Position numbers and translations under genes: made by a program. The notes under the pieces were generated by a model, which saw nothing but the letters and a program-made list of their open reading frames with translations, was not told the origin of the DNA and did no database searches. From contig NZ_JACICY010000002.1 in the NCBI RefSeq assembly GCF_014196055.1, forward strand, positions 446,553 to 510,552: 64,000 nucleotides of DNA, in the 5' to 3' direction. Source of the stretch: Novosphingobium hassiacum. Lineage in GTDB: Bacteria > Pseudomonadota > Alphaproteobacteria > Sphingomonadales > Sphingomonadaceae. Below are positions 1-10,941 of this stretch, in pieces (the stretch's first letter is position 1; each line of letters begins with the position of its first letter).

Positions 1-1371
1 GCCGACGCCCAACGCCTGACGCGTGAGGCACTGCGCGATTGCGATGACGGCGAACTCTACCTTCAGTTCATCGCGTCCGAGAGCTTCGGCTTCGATGACG
101 GCAGGCTCAAGACCGCCGACTATTCCCGCGATGCAGGCTTCGGCTTGCGCGGCGTTTCGGGCGAGATGACCGGGTTTGCTCATGCCAACGAGATATCCGT
201 CGCAGCCATCGCCCGCGCCGGAGAAACGCTCAAGCTGCTCGATCCGACGAAGGGGCAACCCGCCCCGCCACCGCAGGGCAACAACCGCCACCTCTATACC
301 GATGCCTCGCCGCTCGACGCCGTGCCGTTCGAGGCCAAGGTCAAGCTGCTCGAAACGATCGACGCCGCGGCCCGTGCGCGCGATTCGCGCGTGGCGCAGG
401 TCTCGGCGTCGCTGTCGGGCTCATGGTCGGTGGTCGAGATCGTGCGCGCGGATGGTTTCGTCGGGCACGACGTGCGTCCGCTCGTCCGGCTCAATGTATC
501 GATCGTGGCGGAAAAGGACGGACGCCGCGAGACCGGCTCGTTTGGCATCGGCGGTCGCCGCTTGTACGACGACTTGTTCGAACCCGCGACCTGGAATCGC
601 GCGATCGACGAAGCGCTGGCGCAGGCGCTGGTCAATCTCGATTCGGTTGCGGCTCCAGCAGGCGAGATGACCGTGCTGCTCGGCCCCGGCTGGCCGGGCG
701 TGCTGCTCCACGAAGCGGTCGGCCACGGCCTCGAAGGCGATTTCAACCGCAAGGGCACCAGCGCGTTCTCGGGCCGCATCGGCCAGCGCGTTGCCGCGCC
801 AGGCGTGACGGTGATCGACGATGGCTCGATGGCAGGACGGCGCGGCTCGCTCTCGATCGATGACGAGGGCACCCCGACGCAGGAGAACATCCTGATCGAG
901 GACGGCATCCTCAAGGGCTATATCCAGGATCGCCTCAACGCCCGCCTGATGGGCGTTGCCCCCACCGGCAATGGCCGCCGTGAATCCTATGCCCATGCCC
1001 CGATGCCGCGCATGACCAACACCTTCATGCGCGCAGGGAACGACGACCCGGCCGAACTGCTCAGCCGCGTCAAGAACGGCATCTTCGCCAAGTCGTTCGG
1101 TGGCGGGCAGGTCGACATCACCAGCGGCAAGTTCGTGTTCTCGTGCACCGAGGCCTATCGCGTCGAGAATGGTAAGCTCGGCGCGCCGATCAAGGGCGCG
1201 ACGCTGATCGGTGATGGTCCGACCGTGCTCACCCGCGTGATCGGGATCGGCAACGATCTCGCGCTCGACGAAGGCGTCGGCGTCTGCGGCAAGGGTGGGC
1301 AAAGCGTACCTGCGGGCGTCGGTCAGCCGACCCTGCTGGTCGAAGGCCTGACGGTCGGCGGCACGGCTTGA
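1..1371 (+). CDS. tldD: Metalloprotease TldD, 5'-truncated
   Basis: The reading frame is open from the first base, so the N-terminus lies outside the window; 456 residues are visible against about 470-480 for the family. The zinc-binding HExxxH signature appears as HEAVGH at visible residue 237, followed by GLEGD, and the C-terminal Gly-rich fold ending in VPAGVGQPTLLVEGLTVGG is typical of the TldD/PmbA family. TldD works with TldE(PmbA) as a cytoplasmic heterodimeric peptidase that degrades unfolded peptides and matures modified peptides in some bacteria. No partner gene is seen in the window. Annotation as TldD rather than PmbA rests on the intact HExxxH. Confidence 0.95.
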   Translation, partial: ADAQRLTREALRDCDDGELYLQFIASESFGFDDGRLKTADYSRDAGFGLRGVSGEMTGFAHANEISVAAIARAGETLKLLDPTKGQPAPPPQGNNRHLYTDASPLDAVPFEAKVKLLETIDAAARARDSRVAQVSASLSGSWSVVEIVRADGFVGHDVRPLVRLNVSIVAEKDGRRETGSFGIGGRRLYDDLFEPATWNRAIDEALAQALVNLDSVAAPAGEMTVLLGPGWPGVLLHEAVGHGLEGDFNRKGTSAFSGRIGQRVAAPGVTVIDDGSMAGRRGSLSIDDEGTPTQENILIEDGILKGYIQDRLNARLMGVAPTGNGRRESYAHAPMPRMTNTFMRAGNDDPAELLSRVKNGIFAKSFGGGQVDITSGKFVFSCTEAYRVENGKLGAPIKGATLIGDGPTVLTRVIGIGNDLALDEGVGVCGKGGQSVPAGVGQPTLLVEGLTVGGTA

Positions 1372-1436
1372 ATTTCAGCACCGGTTCAGCCGACTCGTGA
1401 TAGCGTAGCCGCATCGAACAGAAGGAAGTGCCAGCC

Positions 1437-1859
1437 ATGATGAAAATCGCGAGCAAGATTGCCGCAGGCCTGGCCGCCGGATCGCTTCTCCTTGCCGGAG
1501 CCGCCGCCGACGCCAAGCCGCGCCTGACCCCCGAACAGCAGCTAGCCAAGTCGCTCGAAGGCCGTGTCGCGGGTAAACCGGCAAACTGCATCTACACCCC
1601 GCGTGTGATGAACACACGGATCTACGACAAGACCGCCATCGCCTATGACGCCGGTAACACGATCTGGGTGAACCGTCCCGATGCGGGTGCGTCGTCGCTG
1701 GACGATAGCGATATCATGGTGACGCAGCCGTTCGGCTCGCAGCTGTGCAGCGTCGATATCGTGCGGATGATCGATCGGACCAGTGGATTCTGGCGCGGAT
1801 CGGTCGGGTTGGGCCAGTTCGTCCCTTACACGAAGGTCAAGGTCGCCAAGGTCGACTGA
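1437..1859 (+). CDS. Exported hypothetical protein
   Basis: A 140-residue protein with a cleavable-looking signal peptide (MMKIASKIAAGLAAGSLLLAG, then AAADAKP). The mature part has two cysteines (CIYTP and QLCSVD) that could form a disulfide, and no domain that I recognise. I chose the ATG at 1437 because an AGGAAG ribosome-binding site ends 8 bases upstream; a GTG at 1428 lies inside that site, and another ATG follows directly at 1440. It lies in the same direction between tldD and a GNAT gene. Similar small secreted proteins occur in sphingomonads without assigned function; that is recollection, not a search. Confidence 0.8.
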   Translation: MMKIASKIAAGLAAGSLLLAGAAADAKPRLTPEQQLAKSLEGRVAGKPANCIYTPRVMNTRIYDKTAIAYDAGNTIWVNRPDAGASSLDDSDIMVTQPFGSQLCSVDIVRMIDRTSGFWRGSVGLGQFVPYTKVKVAKVD

Positions 1860-1880
1860 GCGGTTTATGGCGCAGGGATC

Positions 1881-2393
1881 ATGACCCTGCGCCTTGCCAC
1901 TCCTCTTGATGTATCGGCCATTGGCGATCTCGGGCGCCGCGCGTTTGTCGCGAAGTTCGGCCATCTCTACAGCGCTGCCAATCTCGCGCGCTTTCTAGAC
2001 GATTCGCACGCGGAAACCGTTGTCGCCGCGCAGATCGGGCGCACCGACATGCGCGTCGCGGTCATCGAGCAGGACGGCGCGATCGCCTCGTTCTGCAAGC
2101 TGGTAAGGGCCAGCAGCCTTCCGCGCCACACCCAGGCGCTCACTCCGGCAGAAATCAAGCAGCTCTATACCGACCCCGCCCTGATTGGGCGCGGGCATGG
2201 CGCGCGGCTGATGGATTGGGCGCTGGCACAGGCACGCGATTGGGGCGCCGACGAGATGCAGCTATCGGTCTATGCCCACAATCCGGAAGCGCAGAAGTTC
2301 TACCGCCGCTATGGCTTGGACAAGGTCGCCGACATCGAATTCTGGGTGGGCGATCATTGCGATCCCGAATTCATGTTTGCAGGGCCGGTTTGA
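1881..2393 (+). CDS. GNAT family N-acetyltransferase
   Basis: A 170-residue protein with the GNAT fold. The acetyl-CoA binding motif A region reads [21 protein letters not shown] (the R/QxxGxG/A loop is IGRGHGA), followed by motif B with [16 protein letters not shown], the usual N-x-x-A-x-x-F-Y-x-x-x-G signature. The substrate is unknown; small-molecule amines and ribosomal protein N-termini are both possible. A GGGA ribosome-binding element sits just before the ATG. It lies 52 bp upstream of ispG and in the same direction, so the two may share a transcript. Confidence 0.88.
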   Translation: MTLRLATPLDVSAIGDLGRRAFVAKFGHLYSAANLARFLDDSHAETVVAAQIGRTDMRVAVIEQDGAIASFCKLVRASSLPRHTQALTPAEIKQLYTDPALIGRGHGARLMDWALAQARDWGADEMQLSVYAHNPEAQKFYRRYGLDKVADIEFWVGDHCDPEFMFAGPV

Positions 2394-2445
2394 CGGACCT
2401 TCGAACGGCTTTCAGTCCGGCCCGCAAGTCCCTATAGGGGCGTCC

Positions 2446-3582
2446 ATGTCCTCAATCCGTCCATGGCGCGATATCGCGCGTCGCAAGAGCCGCCAGATCA
2501 TGGTCGGCGCGGTCCCCGTCGGCGGAGATGCGCCGATTACCGTGCAGACGATGACCAACACGCTCACGTCCGATCCGGTAGCGACGATCAACCAGATCCG
2601 CCGTTGCGAGGAAGCGGGTGCCGACCTGATTCGCGTATCGTGTCCCGATGTCGAGAGCACGACTGCCCTGCGCCAGATCGTGCGCGCCGCGCGCGTGCCT
2701 CTGATCGCGGACATTCATTTCCATTACAAGCGCGCCCTCGAAGCCGCTGACGCAGGCGCCGCATGCCTGCGCATCAACCCCGGCAACATCGGCAGCAGCG
2801 AGCGCGTCGCCGAAGTCGTGCGTGCGGCCAAGGCCAACGGCTGCGCGATCCGCATCGGCGTCAATGCGGGCAGCCTCGAGAAGGACCTGCTCGAAAAGTA
2901 CGGCGAGCCATGCCCCGAGGCGTTGGTCGAATCTGCGCTCGATCACATCAAGCTGCTGCAGGACCACGATTTCCACGAATACAAGGTGGCGGTCAAAGCC
3001 TCCGACGTGTTCCTCGCGGTCGCGGCTTACATGGGGCTGGCCGATGCTGTCGATTGCCCGCTGCACTTGGGCATCACCGAGGCGGGTGGGCTGATCGGCG
3101 GCACCGTCAAGTCCTCGATCGGCATCGGCAACCTGCTCTGGGCCGGCATCGGCGATACCGTGCGCGTCTCGCTCTCGGCGGAACCCGAGGAAGAAGTCCG
3201 CGTCGGATTCGAGATCCTCAAGAGCCTCGGCCTGCGTACGCGCGGTGTCCGCGTGGTTTCGTGCCCCTCATGCGCACGTCAGGGCTTCGACGTGATCCGC
3301 ACGGTCGAGGCGCTGGAGAGCCGCCTGAGCCACATCAAGACCCCGCTCTCGCTCTCGGTCCTGGGTTGCGTCGTCAACGGCCCCGGTGAAGCGCGCGAAA
3401 CCGATATCGGCCTCACCGGCGGCGGCAACGGCAAGCACATGGTCTATCTCTCGGGCGTAACCGACCACACCGTTCAGTCCGAAGACATGCTCGACCACAT
3501 CGTCGCGCTGGTCGAGGCGAAAGCGGCAGAGTTGGAAGACGCCACGACTGACGCAGGTCAGACGACCGAGGCAGCGGAGTAG
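2446..3582 (+). CDS. ispG: 4-hydroxy-3-methylbut-2-enyl diphosphate synthase (flavodoxin/ferredoxin), IspG
   Basis: Catalyses the reductive ring opening of ME-cPP to HMBPP, the penultimate step of the MEP isoprenoid pathway, using a [4Fe-4S] cluster. The 378-residue protein has the N-terminal TIM barrel (starting near [22 protein letters not shown]) and the C-terminal cluster-binding domain with Cys273, Cys276 (SCPSC), Cys308 ([10 protein letters not shown]) and Glu315, offset by exactly 3 from the E. coli residues. The open frame extends further upstream, but the ATG at 2446 ([10 protein letters not shown]) gives the family N-terminus. The C-terminus ends in a short acidic Thr/Ala tail. A strong inverted repeat follows at 3593-3617. 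Confidence 0.97.
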   Translation: MSSIRPWRDIARRKSRQIMVGAVPVGGDAPITVQTMTNTLTSDPVATINQIRRCEEAGADLIRVSCPDVESTTALRQIVRAARVPLIADIHFHYKRALEAADAGAACLRINPGNIGSSERVAEVVRAAKANGCAIRIGVNAGSLEKDLLEKYGEPCPEALVESALDHIKLLQDHDFHEYKVAVKASDVFLAVAAYMGLADAVDCPLHLGITEAGGLIGGTVKSSIGIGNLLWAGIGDTVRVSLSAEPEEEVRVGFEILKSLGLRTRGVRVVSCPSCARQGFDVIRTVEALESRLSHIKTPLSLSVLGCVVNGPGEARETDIGLTGGGNGKHMVYLSGVTDHTVQSEDMLDHIVALVEAKAAELEDATTDAGQTTEAAE

Positions 3583-3592
3583 GCGGCTTGCG

Positions 3593-3617
3593 GCTGGTGG
3601 CAACATTTGCTACCAGC
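3593..3617. promoter_or_regulatory. Dyad symmetry upstream of parDE (candidate ParD operator)
   Basis: Arms GCTGGTGGCAA (3593-3603) and TTGCTACCAGC (3607-3617) pair at 10 of 11 positions around a 3-nt spacer. The right arm ends 5 bp before the parD ATG at 3623 and no conventional ribosome-binding site is visible there. Ribbon-helix-helix antitoxins usually autorepress by binding such a site at their own promoter. It could instead act as a weak stem-loop after ispG, but there is no U-run. Confidence 0.55.
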
Positions 3618-3622
3618 TTAGC

Positions 3623-3907
3623 ATGGGCAAAATCGAGAAGATCAGCCGCGTGGAAAAGGTTTCGGTCGCCTTGACCGACGAACTTCTGTCGTACGTTCAG
3701 GGTGCGGTGAAGTCCGGCGATTACGCGTCCGCCAGCGAAGTCATTCGTGAGGCCTTGCGCCACTGGAAGGCGCGCCGCACGCAGGACGAGCAAGCGTCGA
3801 TCGCACTCCGACACCTCATTGCCGAAGCGGATGCCAGCGGCCCATCCGAATCCTGGGAAGGCGCTGAGGTGTTGAAGCAACGGTTCCGCGAGCAGAATGC
3901 GCGTTGA
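3623..3907 (+). CDS. parD: Type II toxin-antitoxin system antitoxin, ParD family
   Basis: A 94-residue ribbon-helix-helix protein: a predicted beta strand KVSVALTDELLSYV, then helices around SGDYASASEVIREALRHWKARR, the typical ParD/CopG signature (YASASEVIREAL). The C-terminal half (residues 60-94) would wrap the toxin. In this family the antitoxin neutralises ParE and binds the operon promoter. The 3' end overlaps parE by 11 bp, so translation is coupled. The likely operator is the dyad immediately upstream. Confidence 0.92.
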   Translation: MGKIEKISRVEKVSVALTDELLSYVQGAVKSGDYASASEVIREALRHWKARRTQDEQASIALRHLIAEADASGPSESWEGAEVLKQRFREQNAR

Positions 3908-4205
3908 CTGGAAGATCGTTCGCAAGCCTGCGGCGATCGAGGACCTGTTTCACGTCTGGCAATATCTCGCCGCACACGACAGCGCGATAGCCGATCAGTG
4001 GATTGACCGGATTGACGAGAGTGTCGGCAGACTTGCACAGTTTCCCGAGGCAGGCGGCGGACGCGCCCATCTTGCGCAGGACCTCCGCGTCTGGCCGGTG
4101 CCGCCGTACGTGATCCTCTATCGGCTCAACGAAACCGACCGTATCGTCGATATCCTGCGGATCGTCGATGGCCGGCGCGATATTGGAAAGCTCCTCGCCA
4201 TATGA
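3897..4205 (+). CDS. parE: Type II toxin-antitoxin system toxin, ParE/RelE superfamily
   Basis: A 102-residue protein with the ParE/RelE fold: N-terminal VDWKIVRKPAAIEDLFHVWQYLA helices, the central FPEAGGGRAHLAQDLRVWPVPPYVILYRL strands, and the closing IVDILRIVDGRRDI, all typical of the family. ParE toxins studied so far poison DNA gyrase, while RelE members cut mRNA on the ribosome; the RIVDGRRD ending favours the ParE group. It overlaps parD by 11 bp at its start and the following GNAT gene by 4 bp (ATGA) at its end. The reading frame appears intact. Confidence 0.92.
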   Translation: MRVDWKIVRKPAAIEDLFHVWQYLAAHDSAIADQWIDRIDESVGRLAQFPEAGGGRAHLAQDLRVWPVPPYVILYRLNETDRIVDILRIVDGRRDIGKLLAI

Positions 4206-4705
4206 CCATTTCCATCCGCCCCGCCACTCGTAGCGACATTCCGCTGATCGCCAGCCTGATCCGCGCGCTGGCCGAATACGAAAAACTGGCCCACGCTGTC
4301 CGGTTCGATGAGGCGGTGCTGGCCGAAAAGCTGTTCGGCGCGCGGCCCTATGCCGAAGTCGTGATCGGCGAGGTCGACGGCGCGGCGCAGGGTTTCGCCT
4401 TGTTCTTCCACAACTTCTCCACTTTCGAGGGCAAGCCGGGAATCTATCTCGAAGACCTGTTCGTCCAACCCGAAGCGCGCGGCGTGGGACTCGGCAAGGC
4501 CCTGCTCGCGCATCTCGCAGCATTGGCGGTGGAGCGTGATTGTGCCCGGCTAGAATGGTCGGTGCTCGATTGGAATGCGCCCGCGATCGGGTTCTACAAG
4601 TCGCTGGGCGCGCAACTGATGGACGAATGGACCGGAATGCGCGTCGATGGCGCTGCCTTGCATCAGCTTGGCGCGCAGGCTGGAAATCTCGGCGCAAATG
4701 CCTAG
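4202..4705 (+). CDS. GNAT family N-acetyltransferase, spermidine/spermine acetyltransferase-like
   Basis: A 167-residue GNAT enzyme. HNFSTFEGKPGIYLEDLFV followed by the acetyl-CoA loop PEARGVGLGKALL and WSVLDWNAPAIGFYKSLGA match the diamine/polyamine acetyltransferase (SSAT) branch closely. Its expected reaction is acetyl transfer to a small amine. The ATG overlaps the parE stop codon (ATGA), so it is probably translated from the parDE transcript. The link may be accidental, or it may make acetylation part of the module; GNAT toxins with RHH antitoxins exist (TacAT), but this protein looks like the metabolic type. Confidence 0.88.
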   Translation: MTISIRPATRSDIPLIASLIRALAEYEKLAHAVRFDEAVLAEKLFGARPYAEVVIGEVDGAAQGFALFFHNFSTFEGKPGIYLEDLFVQPEARGVGLGKALLAHLAALAVERDCARLEWSVLDWNAPAIGFYKSLGAQLMDEWTGMRVDGAALHQLGAQAGNLGANA

Positions 4706-4755
4706 TATGTGCGCTGTTCACGCTGGATACGGGGTCGGCGTGATAGGGACCGGGC

Positions 4756-5379
4756 ATGACCATCGAAGTTGACAGGCGGACCGTTCTGGCAGGCGTTGCG
4801 GCAAGCGTCGCCGCTGCCGTGTACCCGCCGCGCGTGGCCGCCGCGACATACTATCCCACCGAGCAGCACCGCCGCGTGCTGGCGCTCGCCAAGGAAAAGG
4901 TCGAGCAGCATCGCGCCGCGCTGTGGCGGACCGATATGGTCGGGATCGCCGACTTCGCGATGCCGTCATCGCTGCCGCGCTTTCATTTTGCCGATCTGGA
5001 GAAGGGCGAGGTTCGCTCGTTCCTGGTCGCGCACGGGCGGGGCTCGGACCCGGAGCATGACGGGTTTCTCAAGTCCTTCTCGAACGATGTCGGCAGCCTC
5101 GCCACCTCACGCGGGGCCTATGTCACCTACGAATGGTACAAGGGCAAGTACGGCACTTCGATCCGCCTCGGCGGCATCTCGCCCGACAATACCAATGTTC
5201 TGGAACGCGCAATCGTGCTGCACCCGGCGTGGTACGCAAACCCCGCCATGCTCGAAAAGTGGGGCAAGCTCGGGCGCTCGGACGGCTGCTTCGCGATGGG
5301 CGAATCGGATTTCAACGAGGCGCTATGGCACCTCTCGGGCGGACGCCTGATCTACGCAGATCGGCTGGGGCTGGGCTGA
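4756..5379 (+). CDS. Murein L,D-transpeptidase catalytic-domain (YkuD_2-type) exported protein
   Basis: A 207-residue protein whose N-terminus carries a Tat-like signal (DRRTVLAGVAASVAAAVYPPRVAAA). The mature domain has the pattern of the YkuD_2/DUF4784-like family: FADLEKGEVRSFLVAHGRGSDPEHDGF, SNDVGSLATSRGAYVTYEWYKGKYG and the active-site segment LGRSDGCFAM with catalytic Cys178. The expected role is periplasmic peptidoglycan cross-link formation or remodelling, though activity of this family is less well shown than for classical YkuD enzymes. It converges on a second, classical L,D-transpeptidase gene at 5540-6913. Confidence 0.85.
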   Translation: MTIEVDRRTVLAGVAASVAAAVYPPRVAAATYYPTEQHRRVLALAKEKVEQHRAALWRTDMVGIADFAMPSSLPRFHFADLEKGEVRSFLVAHGRGSDPEHDGFLKSFSNDVGSLATSRGAYVTYEWYKGKYGTSIRLGGISPDNTNVLERAIVLHPAWYANPAMLEKWGKLGRSDGCFAMGESDFNEALWHLSGGRLIYADRLGLG

Positions 5380-5534
5380 CGCCGCCCCTTGGTGCGGCTC
5401 GTCAGGTGCCAGCGCCGACAGCGATCACACAGATACGGATGCAACACGAGGCCGCTCGTGGTCACAGCCTCCGCCGCCGCCTCGCGCGTCGGATAACGGA
5501 CCTTGCGCTGGCAAACGCTGAACCGGGTCCGCAC
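5352..5534 (-). CDS. Small putative zinc-ribbon-like protein
   Basis: A 60-residue frame between the two L,D-transpeptidase genes, with its 3' end overlapping the convergent gene by 28 bp. The pattern CQRKVRYPTREAAAEAV (Cys8), then YLCDRCRRWHLTSR (Cys36, Cys39), resembles short bacterial and phage proteins carrying a C...CxxC-x-WHLT zinc-knuckle-like core. The start is uncertain: the only in-frame candidate is a GTG at 5534 lying against a good AAGGGAG, which is too close for normal spacing. The transpeptidase stop (5540-5542) overlaps that sequence, so translation could be coupled. Cys/Trp/His spacing rather than length supports it. Confidence 0.45.
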   Translation of the reverse strand: MRTRFSVCQRKVRYPTREAAAEAVTTSGLVLHPYLCDRCRRWHLTSRTKGRRQPSPSRSA

Positions 5535-5539
5535 CTCCC

Positions 5540-6913
5540 TTACAGCGGGTTGTCCAGCTTGATCACGGCCTCGTTGCTCTTGCGCTGGGTCGTGTGCAAC
5601 TGGCGCGGCTGGGCGAAGCTTGCCAGGACCGGCGCATCGCGGCCGTAAATGTCCGCGAACGAGCGCAACGTGCCGGTCACGTCGCGCGCCACCGTGAAAT
5701 ACGTCAGATAGACCGGGAAGGTCTTGGTCATCGGCACCTTGGTATAGACCCGCGAGGTATGCACGGCGACGGCATCGTCTGGCGTCATGTTGGCACCCAG
5801 GATCGCCATGGTCATCGCCAGTTCGGTCGCACCCTCCACGCGGACGCACCCATGGCTCAGCGCGCGGGCGGGCAGGTTGAACGCAGACTTGCTCGGCGTA
5901 TCGTGCAGGAAGATCGCGTGTTCGTTGGGCATGTCGAGCTTCATCCGGCCCAGCGAATTGTTGTCGCCCGGCTGCTGCACGACATAGATCGTACCGTCGG
6001 CGGCCTTGGTCACCTTGTAACCCTCGCGCTCGGCCTGCTTGGGGTTGTTCACCAGCCGCGCGCCCAGGCCTTCACCGACCACGATCGACTGCGGCACGGT
6101 CCAGGTCGGGTTGAAGATCACGCCTTCGACCGTTTCGGCAAGCTGCGGCGTCGCGGTCTTGCCGGGTTTGCCGACGACGACCTTGTAGGTCTTGATGATC
6201 TTGTTCCGCACGGTCAGCCGCAGCATCTGCTCGGGCACGTTGGTCAGCAGGTACTGCGTGCCCAGATCGCGCGCGAGCCAGCGCCAGCGATCCATGTTGG
6301 CGCGGATCAGAGCGGTCTGCTTGGGTGTGGTCGCCTTGGGCAGCGCGGCTTTCAGCGCGGCATAATCGGGCACCGTCGGGGACAGCGCCATCAGCGATCC
6401 CTTGATGTCGCTGCGCACCAGCGCGTCGGCAAGGATCAGCGCGGTCGGATTGGCATCCTGATCGGGATCAACCGCAAACCACTGCACCCGCGCTGGCATC
6501 GGAGTCCGCCCGTCGCGCAGGTCTTCCGCGAGCCACGTGAACAGGCGCGTCGCGACCTCATCGAGTTCGGGACCTTCGCCGCGCGTGATCGCAGCGGACA
6601 GCTTGTCGGGCTCGTAATCCTTGGCAAACAGCCCTTCCGCGCCGATCCCCTTGATCGTGGCGAGCAAAGCCTGCGCATCGGACTGCGACCAGTGCGGCGC
6701 GGGCACGGGGGGCAGAGGCTGCGGCGCGGCCTGCATCGGCACGACCACCGCGCTCGTACCCGGAGCCGGCATTGCCTGCTTGGTCAGGTCGACAGGTCCT
6801 GTATTCGAACCGGCAGCGGTCTGCGCTGCGACCGGCTGGGCGAGCAGCGACAGACCTGCCAGCGCCAAGGTCATCTTGCTCGAAAAGCCGCTACCGTCGA
6901 TCACTCGCTTCAC
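5540..6913 (-). CDS. L,D-transpeptidase (YkuD domain, YcbB/LdtD-like)
   Basis: About 457 residues, with a hydrophobic signal segment (SKMTLALAGLSLLAQPVAAQ) followed by a low-complexity linker, a scaffold domain rich in helices (residues about 80-250), and a C-terminal YkuD domain. The latter has the motif AIFLHDTPSKSAFNLP...RALSHGCVRVEG with catalytic Cys356 and its upstream histidine. These periplasmic enzymes make 3-3 cross-links in peptidoglycan. I chose the GTG at 6911-6913 because an AGGGA ribosome-binding site lies 9 bases upstream; the frame also contains an ATG at 6970. It is divergent from the EamA transporter gene. Confidence 0.9.
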   Translation of the reverse strand: MKRVIDGSGFSSKMTLALAGLSLLAQPVAAQTAAGSNTGPVDLTKQAMPAPGTSAVVVPMQAAPQPLPPVPAPHWSQSDAQALLATIKGIGAEGLFAKDYEPDKLSAAITRGEGPELDEVATRLFTWLAEDLRDGRTPMPARVQWFAVDPDQDANPTALILADALVRSDIKGSLMALSPTVPDYAALKAALPKATTPKQTALIRANMDRWRWLARDLGTQYLLTNVPEQMLRLTVRNKIIKTYKVVVGKPGKTATPQLAETVEGVIFNPTWTVPQSIVVGEGLGARLVNNPKQAEREGYKVTKAADGTIYVVQQPGDNNSLGRMKLDMPNEHAIFLHDTPSKSAFNLPARALSHGCVRVEGATELAMTMAILGANMTPDDAVAVHTSRVYTKVPMTKTFPVYLTYFTVARDVTGTLRSFADIYGRDAPVLASFAQPRQLHTTQRKSNEAVIKLDNPL

Positions 6914-7001
6914 TATCGAAATTCCCTGTCTGGCTACCGGTACGTTGGCCCATGCACGCATCGCGATCAAGCATTGCGCCTGACTGGAGCCTGAATCGTC
7001 A

Positions 7002-7967
7002 ATGATCCGGTGGACAATCTGGTTTCACCGCGCAACCGATTTCCCTATGCCCCCCAGCATGATGTCCCCCACCGCCAACACTGCCCGCACGCCATGGCTG
7101 CCGATCGGTGCCGTGATTCTCGGGCTCGCCCTTTTCTCGGTCATGGACGGGGTGATGAAGGCGGCTTCCATCCTCAGCGGTGTTTATGCCGCGATGTTCT
7201 GGCGCGGGCTTGCAGGCTCGACGATGATGCTGCCCTTATGGCTGAAGCGCGGGCGTGGCTGGCCAGATTGGGCGACGATGAAGGTCCACATCCAGCGTGG
7301 CGTGGTATCTGCCTGCATGGCGACGCTCTTCTTCTACGGCCTCGTGCGCACGCCGCTGGCCGAGAGCATCGCGCTCAGTTTCATCGCACCGCTGATCGCG
7401 CTCTATCTCTCGGTCGGCATGCTTGGTGAGACCTTGCAAAAATCAGCCGTCGCCGGATCGTTCATCGCGCTGCTTGGCGTCTGCGTGATCTGCTGGAGCA
7501 AGTTCGAGGGCTCATCCGATCCCGAAGCCATAAAGGGCGTCGTCGCGCTGCTCGTGTCGGCGGTACTCTATGCCTGGAACCTCGTATTGCAGCGTCGCCA
7601 GGCCCTGATTGCGGGGCCGGAGGAGGTGGCTTTCTTCCAGACGTTGGTGTCCTTCTCGTTCCTCGGGCTGGGTGCATGGTGGTTTGCGCCGTGGCCGAGT
7701 GCTGAATCCTGGGGACTGATCGTGATTTCGGCAGTGCTCTCGACCGGCTCGCTGATGCTGCTTAGCTGGGCTTACGCGCGGGCAGAGGCGCAAGTACTGG
7801 TCCCGTTGGAATATTCGGCCTTCATCTGGGCTGCGATCGTCGGCTGGATCGCATTCGGTGAAGAGGTTACGCTGGCAACGTTTGCAGGCGTCGCGCTGAT
7901 CGTGGCGGGCTGCCTCTACGCAACCCGCCGAAATCCCGATCCACCACGTCCCGAAATGCCCAACTGA
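7002..7967 (+). CDS. DMT superfamily (EamA) transporter
   Basis: A protein of up to 321 residues with ten predicted membrane helices in two EamA repeats: the first from WLPIGAVILGLALFSVMDGVMKA to about residue 165, the second from VVALLVSAVLYAWNLVLQRR to GVALIVAGCLYATRR. The motif MFWRGLAGS and the SFIAPLIALYLSVGMLGE segment are typical. Members export metabolites or amino acids, and the substrate cannot be predicted here. The start could also be one of the methionines at residues 16, 20 or 21, since no ribosome-binding site stands out. The gene is divergent from the L,D-transpeptidase. Confidence 0.88.
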   Translation: MIRWTIWFHRATDFPMPPSMMSPTANTARTPWLPIGAVILGLALFSVMDGVMKAASILSGVYAAMFWRGLAGSTMMLPLWLKRGRGWPDWATMKVHIQRGVVSACMATLFFYGLVRTPLAESIALSFIAPLIALYLSVGMLGETLQKSAVAGSFIALLGVCVICWSKFEGSSDPEAIKGVVALLVSAVLYAWNLVLQRRQALIAGPEEVAFFQTLVSFSFLGLGAWWFAPWPSAESWGLIVISAVLSTGSLMLLSWAYARAEAQVLVPLEYSAFIWAAIVGWIAFGEEVTLATFAGVALIVAGCLYATRRNPDPPRPEMPN

Positions 7968-7995
7968 CATCCCACGGCGACCAATCGCCCTGCTT

Positions 7996-8139
7996 ATTGC
8001 AACTGCAAATCAGTAAGCGGAATTTTGTGCCTCCTTCTCGCCAAATGGCGGGTTGCCGCCCTTGACGAGGGGCGGCTTTGCGCGCATCGCCCTCTCGCTT
8101 TCAGGCCGTAAACCGCCGCGCTGCGTGGGGTAACCCCAC
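7996..8139 (+). promoter_or_regulatory. acnA leader with two palindromes
   Basis: The 232-bp gap before acnA holds an AT-rich island around 7993-8015 with the inverted repeat TTGCA-AC-TGCAA (7997-8008) embedded in otherwise GC-rich sequence, and a perfect dyad GTGGGGT-A-ACCCCAC at 8125-8139, 60 bp before the acnA ATG. Either could be an operator, and the second could also form an RNA hairpin. No promoter hexamers are convincing. No protein-coding sequence is apparent here. Confidence 0.35.
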
Positions 8140-8199
8140 TTGCATTTCCCCGCGTGGCAATTGGCAGCAACGGCCGCGACAGGAGGGAAGATCTCAGCC

Positions 8200-10872
<2,673 letters not shown>

Positions 10873-10894
10873 GCGGACAAGATCGCATCAAATG

Positions 10895-10924
10895 GCCCGC
10901 CGGGGAAACTCGGCGGGCTTTTTT
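10895..10924 (+). terminator. Rho-independent terminator of acnA
   Basis: Stem GCCCGCCG (10895-10902) / CGGCGGGC (10911-10918) with an 8-nt loop, followed directly by six T residues. It begins 23 bp after the acnA stop codon. Confidence 0.9.
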
Positions 10925-10941
10925 GCGCTACCAAGACCCGT

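Noticed and set aside
2272..2445. Upstream extension of ispG
   Set aside because: The extra 58 codons overlap the GNAT gene in another frame; the ATG at 2446 gives the normal IspG N-terminus.
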